A stretch of DNA of 64,000 nt from Ctenosaura bakeri (lineage: Eukaryota; Chordata; Lepidosauria; Squamata; Iguanidae), in NCBI GenBank assembly GCA_948474755.1, contig CAOLHI010001309.1, positions 530,337 to 594,336 of the forward strand. The letters are read 5' to 3'. Below are positions 23,251 through 34,426 of the stretch, piece by piece. The stretch's first letter is position 1. Each line of letters opens with the position of its first letter. The notes beneath the pieces were generated by a model. That model was given only the letters and a program-made list of their open reading frames with translations, had not been told where the DNA came from and searched no databases. A program made the position numbers and the translations under genes.

Positions 23251-24215
23251 AGGAAATGACTTCAAGGCAGATACAACAATATCAAAATGATATACTTAAG
23301 AAGGAAGGAGAACAATTGGTCATGAGAACCAATGAGGAATTCATTGGAAATGGTCATGATGTAAGATGGTTCTCTTACAGACTGAGAGATTTAACACAGA
23401 TCAAAAATTATTTGGATTTCAAGTTGATGAATCAGAATTTGAGTTTAGTTTACTTAAAAATGATGAGCATATAATAGCCACTGTTGATTAAGTGGGAGCT
23501 AGAGGAAGAATAGGTGAAAGACTGTTTGATAGAATGGGCCCAAAACATGGATCATCCAATTCATACGGAGCAATGGGAAAGGATGTGGTGAAAAGCTCTG
23601 AAATTCACTTTCAGCTATGATCTGAAAGAAAATTTCTGCAAAATGATGTATAGGTGGTATTTAACTCCAGACAAATTATCAAAAAATGTATAAAGGCAGT
23701 TCATGGCAATGTCGAAAATGTGACTATACTGATAGTACTCTTTATCGTATGTAATGAACTTTGACAAAGGAGAGAAGTTTTGGAAGATGATACATCATCT
23801 GATGGAGGAAATATTAGAGATAAGGATCTACCTGAAATCTGAAGTATTCTTGCTTATTTTGTAGAATCCTATTCAATTGATTTTTTAAAAAATTATATTA
23901 GCACAACTTAAGTAGCAATACTTTTTGAATAAATTTTTATGTAAGTACAGTAATAACATTGGTATTAAATAACACTTTTACATTTGGAGGCAGGTAAATA
24001 TTCTGCAACTTCATCTGCCTTCTGAGGGATTGAGAACTGAGGAGAAAATCATGTTTGTGTATGTAATCTTTCTTTTATAGTTAGGTGTTTGTTTGCAGAT
24101 AGATTATGTAGTTAGCCACTTAGTAGATAGTTTTTTATGTCTTCATTTGTTAGTTTGTACAATCTTAGTAGTTTGTATTCCATTGAAAATTGTTCTAATA
24201 AAATATTGGTAAAAA

Positions 24216-25242
24216 AGATTTTGAATAGTAAATTCTGTCCTTTTCTTTCCCATCATCATATTTGCACCATAAAATTAATCAGGCATAGGACCTACATAAT
24301 CTTGGCTCTCAATGAGCTATAAGAATGAGGAAAATACCCTCAAGTCCCATGGCTTTGGGAAGCTTAGAGAGTGCTATATGGAAGCTGATTCAGGGAATGA
24401 ATATATTTTATCTTCAGACTTTTCAGAGTAATAGACAACAGCTTTAACTTTAACTGGGGATCAAACTTCTGTTTGATGTGTTCTGTAATCATGTGTTCAC
24501 TAATGATACAGTAAGAGTCATAGCTTTGGCATCATGGACTGTGAATGTACAATTTCCAAATGTTATGCTTAAACTGAACTTTCACAGAAAGTCTTAAAGA
24601 CATGTGGAGCATGAAAAAGTCCAATCTTTCCCTGATTTCATCCATACCTTTTTAGACTGAAATTCAAGATGGGTTTCCTTCTGAAAGGCACAGGCATAAA
24701 TAAAGTTGGAGATGTAGATCCTTGTTTCTTGGGCACTCAAAGTAATAAAAAGGTATTTGGAACTCACTGTTGCTTTTTTAATATTTTGCATATAGCAGAG
24801 GTAGAGTTTTCAACATTAGTGCTCTCATGCACCTAGCATAGTTTCCCCAGACATCGACCCTTCTGATCCAAATAACATCCCTTACACCATTTTCTAGAAT
24901 GACACCATAGTTCTTTGTCAGAGCTAGTCATAAATGTGTCCGTAAACATTCCTCCAATTTACACAGTCTGTATTGCAGGCCCGTGATTGTGAGTTGTCAA
25001 GCAAACACTTGGCATCTGAACACATGTTGCACATATACAGGCAGATGTGAGTGTGAGTAAAGAGGGCATGGTATAAATTACAAACAATCCTTGTGCACTG
25101 GTCATCCTGTAAAAATGGGAATCGTGTACAGAGATGAAATAAGTTTAGTGTATCCACCAAACCACATGAATGTTAACTTTTAAATGGTTTTCAATAAAAC
25201 CAATATCAATGAATCCCCCCATTCCTTGATTGCTCCATCCTA
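24216..25242. other. Intron sequence, unassigned
   Basis: AT-rich host intron between the L1 3' end and the copia element. No repeat family or coding region is recognised. It ends in GATCT, the left target-site duplication of the copia element. Confidence 0.6.
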
Positions 25243-25247
25243 GATCT

Positions 25248-25708
25248 TGTCACGCCCAAAATATAGCAAAGATTGCTCCCACAGCTTTGGAAGTGTACCC
25301 AGTAGCAGAGACTATCTTAGCTGCAATGCACTGTAGCCAGGAAAAACTCTCCCACGCCAATTGTTCTCTTCCACCAAGGAGGCAATTTATTCTTGAGTTA
25401 CAATGTGTTCATATTAACAAGAATCTCCAGAAGGCATTCCAGCATCCCTCTGCTTGCTCTTTCTGACAGAGCCTCCGGCAGACACGTCAGGCACAGTGTG
25501 CACTTGTTGGCTAGCTCTCAGCTACATTTATACTCACACTAGCTGATGCAATCCTGCCAACCTTTGCATTCTCCCCATACTTGATGCAACCTTCTCCCCG
25601 GTTGCTCATCAGCATGACTCAGCTAGAGTCACATGGCTCTCCACAGGTGCATTTAACAACCCATGTCACAAAGTATTTTCTACAGGTTTGGTCCAACTTA
25701 TTGTGACA
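25248..25708 (-). repeat. Copia 3' LTR (left side)
   Basis: 461 bp, the direct-repeat partner of 29372-29842, with TG...CA ends (TGTCACAATAAG ... GGGCGTGACA on the minus strand). Upstream in element sense lies a purine run at about 25709-25722. Confidence 0.92.
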
Positions 25709-25722
25709 ATTCCCCTCCAAAA
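25709..25722 (-). promoter_or_regulatory. Copia polypurine tract
   Basis: On the minus strand a purine-rich run (GGAGGGGAA) immediately precedes the TG of the 3' LTR, as expected for plus-strand priming. Confidence 0.75.
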
Positions 25723-25739
25723 TACTTTTGATGTGCAAA

Positions 25740-27122
25740 CCTCGTACTTTATTCCAAACCAATAAACCTTTCCAGCCCCAATTCCTGCACCATCTGTTCG
25801 TGCTTTGTGGCTGGTAGTGGTTTCGTGAGAATGTCTGCTGCATTATTCTCAGACTCGCAGTACTGTAATCTAATTAGCCCCTCCTGCACTAATTGTCTTA
25901 CATCCTGATACCTCACTGCCAAGTACTTGCTTTAGTTCTTTACGTTTTCCATCTCTGCCATGGCTATACAAGCTTGTGAATCTTCATTCACTGTAATCGG
26001 GGTTTTACAGTCTTCCCCAACATCCTCTAGCAACTATCTGATCCGTTGTAGCTCTCCTGCTACCTCCGACAGTGCAGCAAACTCTGCTTCTGTCATGTTC
26101 AGTGCCACACAACTTTGTTTTCTAGATCTCCACACAATCAGACTGTCAGCGTACTTAATCACTAAACCAGTAACAGACTTCTTGTCCACCTCTGGAGCAA
26201 ATGAGCTGTCTACGTGACACTGCATGCCTGCTTCACTGCCTTCCACCTTTAGGCATAAGTCTCTGGTTCCCTTTAAGCACCTTACCACTCTCTTGAGTGC
26301 CGTCCAATCTACCATTCTACGCTTTGCAACTCTCCTGCTTAGTAAACTCCCAGCATAACCAATGTCTGGCCTTGTATGATTGGCCACATACATCAAGCTG
26401 CCTATAACCGAATGGTACAGATCAGGTTTACCAAATAGCTGCTCAGACTCCAGCTTTGAATAGTCTACAATCATGGGTATATTTGTAATTTTGGTAAGTT
26501 CAAGACCACATTTCTGCACAACCTGGTCTATCTTCCTTTTCTGGCTAAGATACACTGTGCCATCCTGTGTTTTGTCTACTTCAGCACCAATGTACTGCTT
26601 GAGATGTCCTAAGTCTTTTAAGTTAAACTTATTCTCAAGCTGTCTCTGTACATTCTGTATCACTTCCTTATCCTCAAAGCTTTCTGGCTCCTCTCCAACA
26701 ACCAAACAAGCTCTGGCTTCCTGAATTACAAACCTCTCAGGGGTTTTTTCTACTCTTTTAGTCCTCCTAGGGATGATGGTCACAAACCTTGACAGGTCCT
26801 CACCACTACTAGACTCTCTACTCACCCCCTCCACTTCTGGCTCTCTTTTTACCTGAGCCCTTGGTGATGAAGTGTCATCAGTTGTGGAAGTATCAGGCGA
26901 ACTGTCTGGTGGCTCCTTGAGTGTATGTGGGGTGATGTCAGATGGTCCCGCCCCTCCATTCCCGGGGCTTCCACCTTGCTCTAGCTCTAGTGGCTGTATG
27001 AATACTTCCTTGTTGCAATGCAACTCCTCCCAGCGACTATTTGTCTCAAAATTGGCACTTCTTGAGAACAAGAGCTTACCATGTCCTAGATAAAACTTAT
27101 ACTTGTTTCCCAGATAGCCCAC
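25740..27122 (-). pseudogene. pol: Copia reverse transcriptase/RNase H with the RT core deleted
   Basis: This frame of 362 codons starts in the integrase tail (GYLGNKYKFYLGHGKLLF), passes a Pro/Ser/Thr-rich linker, and reaches EEPESFED near 26675. It then runs directly into KEVIQNVQRQLENKFNLKDL. In copia pol these two points lie on either side of the RT fingers/palm, including YVDD. About 180-200 residues are therefore missing in frame. The connection (LYHSVIGSLMYVANHTRPDI) and RNase H (HVDSSFAPEVDKKSVTG, ALNMTEAEFAALSE) remain. After a frame break near 26035 the last part reads to about 25740 (NNAADILTKPLP). It cannot encode an active RT. Confidence 0.85.
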
Positions 27123-27323
27123 AAACCTCAGCCTCCTCCACTTGGGCTGCCCTTTGCATCTCAGCTAACTGGGAACTAGAACATTTGCAAACTGGCCAAA
27201 CACTCTTAAATACTTCATAGTAGGTGCATATCCATACAACATGAAGTAAGGCGTTTGCTTAATACTGGCACACCACATCCTGTTAATGAAATGGTTGGCA
27301 GCAAGAATAGCCTCTGCCCACAA

Positions 27324-28320
27324 TCAGGGAGGCAATTTGGAGTCTAGCAGCATGCAATCTTTCATCTGCTGCAACACTCTAGTTCTGCGCTCCGCCAGCC
27401 CATTCTCCACTGGTGTGTACAGATTGATGGTTTTATGTTGTATGCCTTTCCTTCTCAGCCAACTCTGGAATTTTGCATCACAAAACTCGCCACCACAGTC
27501 CGTATTGAGGCATGAGACTTTGTGGGGAAACTGCCTCTCCACCATGCTTACCCAGTCTCTAAATTTCTCAGTTTCAATAGGCACACATACCCGTACCTGG
27601 TGTGCCTATCCACAATCACAAAGATATACCTGGACCGTCCTCGCTCTCAGGAAAAGATCCTGCCAAGTCAGCATGCACCACTTGGAAGGGCTTCTGGGTG
27701 GCAATCTTGCTCTCCTTTGGCACAGAAAAGAATTTTACTTTTGCTTTCTTGCAGACTGAACAGTCAAGAAATTTGGTGCATTTTTTGACTTTCAGATCTG
27801 GACACACCCTTGCCAATTGTTCCAGCCCTCCAAAATTTGCATGACCCATTATCTGATGCAAATGATGGCAACAGTTGTCATGTAGGGGGACATTGGCAAT
27901 AACACTGGATGTTTGGGAACCCTTAGCAGTTGGTAACATCAAATATAGTCTGTTCTGCTTCACACCCTTAGCAGAGACTCTCCCACCACAGCTTATTGTG
28001 CAGTTATTCCCCCTGAACACTACTTCACACCCCTCATCAGTTAGGCATGACACACTAAGTATACGATGTTCTAAACTTTCTGCACACAACATATTTTCAA
28101 AAATTTTCCCCAGACAGGGAACAAATGCAGACCCCAAGTAGGACACTTGAGAGTGACCTCTGTCAGCCATGCTAACAGAGCGCACAGGAGCACACACCCT
28201 TCGGGCGTTCCTGAGCAGGCTCCTGCTATTCACCATATGATGGGTGGCTCCGCTGTTAATCAGCCAGTTATGACAGACTTCTTCTGCTGCAGCAGTTTCT
28301 TCCTCCGGTCTCCAGGCCTC
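27324..28320 (-). pseudogene. pol: Copia protease and integrase, broken
   Basis: The protease motif reads NWLINSGATHHM near 28230-28267. Copia proteases have D-S-G-A-T at that place, and here the catalytic Asp codon is Asn (AAC; plus-strand GTT at 28255-28257). Next come the GAG-pre-integrase/zinc region (HHLHQIMGHANFGGLEQL, CSVCKKAK) and the first core Asp (VVHADLAGSF) near 27670. After a frame change near 27600 follow the second Asp (NTDCGGEF) and the Glu region (ENGLAERRTRVLQQ). The C-terminal domain continues weakly to about 27120. Confidence 0.82.
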
Positions 28321-28349
28321 TTGTTGTCCTTGTCCCCGGACAACGTGGC

Positions 28350-29056
28350 TTTACAGTCCCTTTTGATATGCCCCTGCTTGCCACACTTGAAACATCACCT
28401 GGCAATGCTGCACTCTGCAGTTTCCTCCCCCTCACGTGAAGGCTTGTGCCGGCTGTTCTCTGCTTTCTTCTCAGAAGCATGCTTTAAATCATCCTGGGCT
28501 GTAAAAGCTCACCTGTCACATTCCTCCAGCATTCGTGACATGACTAAATCAAGGGCTAAGTCTCTCTCCCTGAAACTTTGCAGGCTATACAGAATAAAGT
28601 CCCACTCTTTACTCAAGCTGCTTAGGAGGATATAACATTTTTGAGCCTCATCAAAGTCCATACCTCTGTCAGCCAACCCGAGGAACAAAAACTTTATGGT
28701 ATACAGATGGGCTTTCACGTCTCCCCCTTCTTCCAGCTTCGCGTTGTAAAGCTTCTTCGTCCACAGCATTTTGGAGAGACAGGAATCCCACTGATGAATT
28801 CACCTCAGTGCATCCCACACATCAGCTGTGGTTGGCTTACCACATACATGATGAGCTGGCTTGGCTCCAGCCTCAGGATCATGGTTGCTCTGGCACGCTG
28901 ATCTGCTGCTCTCTCAGCTGCATCTTTAGGTGGGTTTTCCACCACAGCCCATAAATTCTCCCTGACTAGCAAACTCTGGATCATAAGACTCCAGGTTTGA
29001 TAGTTGCTGTCAGTCAGCTTCTCGAACCCTAGTGCAGTCAACATAGTGCCTGCCAT
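28350..29056 (-). pseudogene. gag: Copia gag, frameshifted
   Basis: It starts MAGTMLTALGFEKLTDSNYQ, the usual 'L-x-SNY-W' opening of copia Gag (UBN2 family). A second frame from 28769 holds the middle (VKAHLYTIKFLFLGLAD ... CYILLSSLSKEWD), and a third carries the CCHC knuckle CFKCGKQGHIKRDC at 28352-28393. At least two frame changes (about 28810 and 28490) break the gene. The open 5' end and the LTR spacing agree with a start at 29056. Confidence 0.8.
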
Positions 29057-29353
29057 TCTGCTTACTCAAAAACCGAAAGCAAAAACAAACACTCTGGCAG
29101 CTCTGCCTGAATTTACAACTTGGAAGATCTTGTGGGTGTAGAAACAAAAACAAAATGATGACCAGGCAAAACAAAACAGCTGCTTAACTCTGCTGAAGAA
29201 AAAATCCTCCCACGTGGCTCTTAACTCCTTAGCACACCGGAGCTATTCCAGCCGAGACTCTGAGCTGTCTCACAGGCTGTCTGCCACAAAACCAACAGGG
29301 TTAACTGGTCCAAACTGGTTAAAGCTGACCAGAACTGGGCAAGATTGGGCAAA

Positions 29354-29368
29354 GCTGGGCCCATAACC
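29354..29368 (-). promoter_or_regulatory. Copia primer binding site, initiator-Met tRNA internal type
   Basis: Three bases inside the 5' LTR, the plus strand reads GCTGGGCCCATAACC. To my knowledge that is the anticodon stem-loop sequence of vertebrate initiator-Met tRNA (anticodon CAT in the middle). On the element's own strand it is therefore complementary to that tRNA. Drosophila copia is primed by the 5' half of initiator-Met tRNA ending in the anticodon loop, so the site fits the half-tRNA mechanism. Confidence 0.85.
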
Positions 29369-29371
29369 AAA

Positions 29372-29842
29372 TGTCATGCCCAAAATATAGCAGTGATTAC
29401 TCCCACAGCTTTGGAAGCGTGCCCAGCAGCAGAGAATATCTTAGCTGCAATGCACTGTAGCCAGGAAAAACTCTCCCACGCCAATTGTTCTCTTCCATCA
29501 AGGAGGCAATTTATTCTTGAGTTACAATGTGTTCATATTTACAAGAATCTCCAGAAGGCATTCCAGCATCCCTCTGCTTGCTCTTTCTGACAGAGCCTCC
29601 GGCAGACACGTCAGGCACCGTGTGCGCTTGCTGGCTAGCTCTCAGCTACATTTATACACACACTAGCTGATGTAATCCTGCCAACCTTTGCATTCTCCCC
29701 ATACCTGATGCAACCTTCTCCCCGGTTGCTCATCAGCATGACTCAGCATGACTCAGCTAGAGTCACATGGCTCTCCACAGGTGCACTTAACAACCCACAT
29801 CACAAAGTATTTTCTACAGGTTTGGTCCAACCTTTTCTGACA
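29372..29842 (-). repeat. Copia 5' LTR (right side)
   Basis: On the minus strand the LTR runs TGTCAGAAAAGG ... GGGCATGACA, so it has TG...CA ends. It is 471 bp and nearly identical to the left LTR except for about twenty substitutions and a tandem CATGACTCAG duplication near 29740. Confidence 0.92.
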
Positions 29843-29847
29843 GATCT

Positions 29848-31786
29848 TTGCGCAGCTTTCTAGCATTACTAGCACTTCATGGTCCGGCAGATCCCCAGAT
29901 GCCATTAATCTTAATAATCTTGCTGCAAAACAGAGACTATGATTGAAATCTTTTGAAAATATCCTTTTCTTTTCTATAGTGTCCTTAGTAGGGGTGGATT
30001 TTAATGACTGTCAGCTGTGTGTAACCATAAGGTGTTTATATCTGTACATATCTCCATTTTACTCTGGAGGAGGCTCCTCTTCAGCATTAAATTCATCTCT
30101 GACTCTTTTGACTGAAAAAGGATCATTCAACCTTCCTCCCTCCAGCCTCAGCCACACACTACCTCTAGGTTGAATTCTGCTTTGACATTGTCAAGAAGTT
30201 GTTGTACGGCACTGTGCAGTGCCTGCATTACCTAAGCAAATGACTGTATTCATTCTAAATATCTAAATCAATATTCTTCACCAATTCTTCCATATTATGA
30301 GTGGGTGGGGTGGTGCAATTCCACTCAAGGATGGGTAGTGGATGATGGGTAATGGATGGTGATGATGGGTAGTGGATGCTTTTCATATTCCTCAGGGGAA
30401 AGGGGCTCTTGAGAAGACTATTCCTCCAGAGGGAGGCCGATTCCTCCAGGGAGAGAAGACCGTGAGCTCCTTCGTACTCCAGAGAGAGAGGAATCATGAC
30501 TATCTTCTCTCATTCGTATGGGTATAAATGAGGAAGAAGTGGAGTCAGATCTGCCTGCTCTTGATTATAGTAGTCTAAAAGAGGTTGAGGGAGTGGGTTC
30601 CCCTTCCTCCTCCTGCATCAGACCTGCCCCTGCTTGTATTGGGCCTAAAGACACCACATCACATTCTAGATAATCACAGAGATTTTTAATCTGATTAATC
30701 ACACTTCACTTGAGGTGCCAATTCCTCCAGAAAATCGCCTACAAGAGTCTTTCAAAAGCTTCCATCCTGACTATTTTCTGAAGATGTCAACCTTCTGCTG
30801 CTCTTCGGTTGTCTTCTGATGCAACTAATATATTGTGGTTAGAAACATACATTTCTCTGTAACACTGTTATCCACAGCAGCACTCTCTGTTCCCTGAAAA
30901 GGACTCCTTTTTGCAAATGGCCCATTTTCTTCGAGGGGAAACATATAGGGCCTTTGATCAGCCAAACCTCCTTCTTATTCACCATGCCCTTCTGGATTCT
31001 TCTGGATTCACTCTCAAATATGTCAGTTATGAAATATGTATTGTTACGTTTTTACCAGTGTGTCATATTCTGCCTGCGTTGATTATCTTGGGGATAGTAT
31101 GTGTTGCTGGCAGAACTCCTGTATCATCTGAGGTTGTACCATCTTCAGAAGCTGTTAGGAATTAGAAAACAATCTTATTATTTCTGTACACACACCAGGG
31201 TGGACACCTGTTACTACCTCCAGCCACTACTATGTACTCCTACTCCATAAATCATCCTTTACTCCCCCCAACAACTGAAAAAACATCCATAGGCACACAC
31301 ATGCATGCATGCATACACCTCAGACATGTAAATGATGAGCTAAAATTATATCTGTCCCCTTATCCTCAGTCCTCCCTGAGTCTACAATCCAATTTTGATT
31401 GGACAAATCTGCAAAGCCAGATGAAAGCAAGTGCATACAATCAGTATTTTCCTATTCTCTTCCTAATTGTTTTGGGAGATCCGAGCAATACCCACACCAT
31501 GCAGTTGCCTACCAGGGGGTACTACATGTTTTTCCTTCTTTTCTTTTTTTAATAGGAGGTGGAAACTCAGCATCATGAACACCATCATCCCCATTAGATA
31601 TATCAGCAGCATCAAATGCTTCACAAAAAAAAAGAACCCATCAAATCATGAACTAATCTCTGGGTGAAAATTCAATAGATCCCCTGAATTTGCTAGACTG
31701 GTGTCTACTTACCGATGATCTACTCCAGGGCCATAGCTGTAGCTGCTGGCCAGAGATGTGGCTGTGTGCACCAGGCCCTTGTGTGC
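29848..31786. other. Intron sequence, unassigned
   Basis: Host intron right of the copia element. Local features only: a TGGATG/ATGGGT-rich imperfect repeat at about 30310-30370 and an ATGC run near 31300-31316. No coding region is recognised. Confidence 0.55.
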
Positions 31787-32250
31787 CTCTCTCAGTTAAG
31801 AAAATAGTCTCCCTCCCTTCCTGGGTGAGAGAGGTGCTCTGCAAGGTACAGCTGTGCTTTCTGTATCTCTCTTGGTCAAGGAAGGAGTCTCTCTCCATCC
31901 CCAGCCAAAAGAAGTACACAGCAAGGCACAGCTGGACTACCTCTTCTTTTCTTGTCCAAGAAATTAGTCTACCTCCATCACCTGCGTGGAGAAGCATACG
32001 GCGAGGTGCAGCACCGCTGTACCTCCCTCAGTCGAAGAAGGAGTCTCCCTCCATCCCCAGCTGAGAGAGGTGCACAGTGAGACACAGCTGGGCTTCCCAT
32101 ACCTCTCTTAGCCAAGGAAGGAATCTCCTTCCTTCTCCAGCTGAGAGAGGAATACAGCTCCCACAGTGCCTCTCTTGGCCAAAGTAGGAATGTCAATATC
32201 CTTTCTTGGCCAAGGAAGATGGAGATTCCTTCTTTGGCCAAGAGAGGCAC
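31787..32250. repeat. Degenerate minisatellite, unit about 67-92 bp
   Basis: Six units begin with CTCTCTT/CA followed by a GCCAAGGAAGGA-like core, at about 31787, 31867, 31941, 32033, 32103 and 32170. Each then reads TCTCCCTCC..CCCAGC, a GAGAGAGG and, in four of them, a GGYACAGCTG. Units differ by many substitutions and small indels, so the array is old. Because of the purine/pyrimidine bias both strands stay open for long stretches, but no protein is implied. Confidence 0.75.
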
Positions 32251-34391
32251 ATGGCTTTGAAAAGCCAGGAATCCCACCAGATTTGGCTCTCAGGAAAGTG
32301 GTCATTCTATCCAGCCTAGGAAGGAAGAGTCAGGTGGGGGGTGCTTCTCATTGCCTCTCTTCTCCTGGGGGTCAAAATATAGTGTTTGGTATTATCTGTG
32401 TTTTTTTGCCATTCACATTAAGTCTGGGACCATATTCCTCCATGGATATGGGTGATCTTCTGTATACAGTGATTACCCTTTCCCATAATGCAACATAATA
32501 AAGAGCAAGCTAGGGGGCAGACGTCATCTTCATATGTCACCACAGATACAGGAGATCACTGTGAGACAGCCAGCATTCAGATTACCACTGGTGGTGACTT
32601 GGGAACCCCTGAGAGGCACCCTCGGTTGAACAGGGTAGTCTCTTCTCCTTTCCTTATAATGCTAAATGCCATAGGAAAAGAAGAGAGGGGACTGAGTAGA
32701 CATCCTATATATCACTAATGTTGGTTAAAGTAGGATGGTGACAGAAGGGATTGCATTGCCCTGGAGTGAAAGTGGATCATGAAGCAGGGGAGGGAGTGGA
32801 TCATGTGGGGGGGGAGTAGCATTGTGATATTTCTACATAGCGCAATGACATTTGGGAAGAAGGGAAGTTAAAGCTAAATCTGATGGAGATATGCTGTTAT
32901 TTCAACATGCATGCACAATCAGGAACAAAGAGGGGGTGGCAGAATGGGTGGAAAGTGAAACATATGCCTGCTGGGAGATATTCTATTTCATCAGGGTACA
33001 TGGCTGTGAACAAAGGATCGTGGGAGAAGCTGCTGGGAGGTATGTCATTTCAACAGGTAATGTGAGTAAGAACAAAGGAGGGATGTGAGTGTTACAGGGA
33101 AAATTTCACAATAAACATTCTGGGTGATATAGAAAGCAAACATTTCTGGTAGAAATATGTATCAAGTAACACTGTGAAAACCAGGAAGAGTTTTTACTGT
33201 TTTAAGCATTAAAATTTCCTGGACATCATTATTCATCCAGCTCTTAAATCTTCCACCTTTCATATAAGCTGAAGTAAGATTTTCAAATGGAAAGGGAATG
33301 CATAAGACAAAAATCACGCATGTCACACACCAGCTGCTAAACCTATTTCTAAGTCACCTATCACCTCATGCATACAAAAAATCATAAATATGCCAGTTAG
33401 AAAAGAAAGCTTCTTATGAGCCTTGAGAGGTTTTTTGCTTGGGTAGTACACTCTCAAGACTAGATATGAACCACAAAATTCAACATGAACACAGTACAAA
33501 GTCATGTGTTCTTAAAAGCAAAAAAGCAACATTGTCTTTCCCAAATTCTAAGCCAATGTATAAGCAAAAGCAGAAAGTCCTAAATATGACAGCATTTTGC
33601 AGATGATTTAGAAAAGAAAACTTGTCATTTTTGAGAGATTTGATTCTTTGCTAAAATTCACTGTTAAGACATTACAAAAACATGCAAATCATGCATTCTT
33701 GTCTCCAGATAGCATTTCATATCATACAATCAGGAAATAAAGCAAACATATAAAGCTACAGACTCTTTTTAAAAGAAAAAATTTCTCCAGTTGTGAGAGA
33801 AGCTTATTCTCTGCTGATAAAATTTCAAATAAAATAACTGAGAAGATTTTTGTACACACAGCATCTGGAAACTTTTAAAGCGTGCATCCTGAGCAGGAAC
33901 AGAATACAGGTGCTTTTAAACACTGCATGCTAAAAATTTAGACAATAACCAGTTTCTGCCTGAATCTGATTTTCCATCTTTACACTCTATGAAATGTAAA
34001 ACATATAATTATTAACCCCCTGACACTTTATGCCTGCCCTCCCCCTCCCCAAATAAAATAAAACACAATTACCTGATTTTGCAGAGTTTTCCACAGTGTG
34101 CCAGGACAAAGGAAGAAATTAAAACTCCAGAACCTCCTCGTCTTTCCTAATCTTTAAGTTCATTATTGGCCAGTTTGAATTCCACAGTGTTACTATTTTA
34201 AAATAAAAAAAAACTTTCCTACCCACTTTAGGATGGCTATTGTTCCGTTTGATCCACACAATGTAATGTACGTATTTTTTTTTAAAAAAAATCTTGGCTG
34301 TTTTACTGAATAAGGAAACATTCCATACAACAGTGCAAGAAACAAAAATGCCATATTGGTTCACATTGCCTGCATTTATTTTTATTATTAT

Positions 34392-34426
<35 letters not shown>

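Larger units (their letters stand above)
19640..23880 (+). pseudogene. L1 ORF2 (endonuclease/reverse transcriptase), degraded
   Basis: The APE-type endonuclease starts LKFLMWNVKGFNFVGKRRTF at about 19650 and includes LISLQET (about 19737). It ends at the SDHNPVLL motif near 20175. RT blocks follow: a KAGKA-PD motif near 20810, LNND-SKIF near 21015, FDEEKAFDNISWPF near 21190-21230, and a QxxPLSPLLF-like block near 21360-21400. The C-terminal part runs to about 22280, is interrupted, and resumes at 23252 (MTSRQIQQYQNDILKKEG). The late Cys/Trp-rich block ([19 protein letters not shown]) is at about 23631-23690. It is non-functional, with many stops and frameshifts. Confidence 0.85.
18786..24215 (+). 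mobile_element. L1-clade LINE, split by a later insertion
   Basis: A long L1 element in plus orientation: ORF1 coiled-coil and C-terminal domain (18.8-19.4 kb), ORF2 endonuclease (19.6-20.2 kb), reverse transcriptase (20.8-21.9 kb), C-terminal region (21.9-22.28 kb, resuming at 23.25-23.88 kb), then a 3' UTR ending in AATAAAATATTGGTAAAAAAG near 24215. Each frame carries many stops and indels. The 965-bp gap at 22286-23250 is a separate insertion, because ORF2 motifs continue on both sides. The 5' end is indistinct. Confidence 0.88.
25248..29842 (-). mobile_element. Ty1/copia retrotransposon, two LTRs, defective
   Basis: Direct repeats at 25248-25708 and 29372-29842 flank a minus-strand coding region. 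The element is bounded by a 5-bp target-site duplication, GATCT, at 25243-25247 and 29843-29847. The order on the minus strand is gag, protease, integrase, RT, RNase H. Integrase before RT defines Ty1/copia. Copia elements are uncommon in vertebrates but known in reptiles. The LTRs differ at about twenty positions by eye plus a 10-bp duplication in the right one, so the insertion is not recent. Gag, integrase and pol are all broken, and the core of RT is missing. Confidence 0.93.

Noticed and set aside
31653..32305. Open frames on both strands as candidate genes
   Set aside because: They follow the minisatellite periodicity and have no start context, splice sites or recognisable domain.
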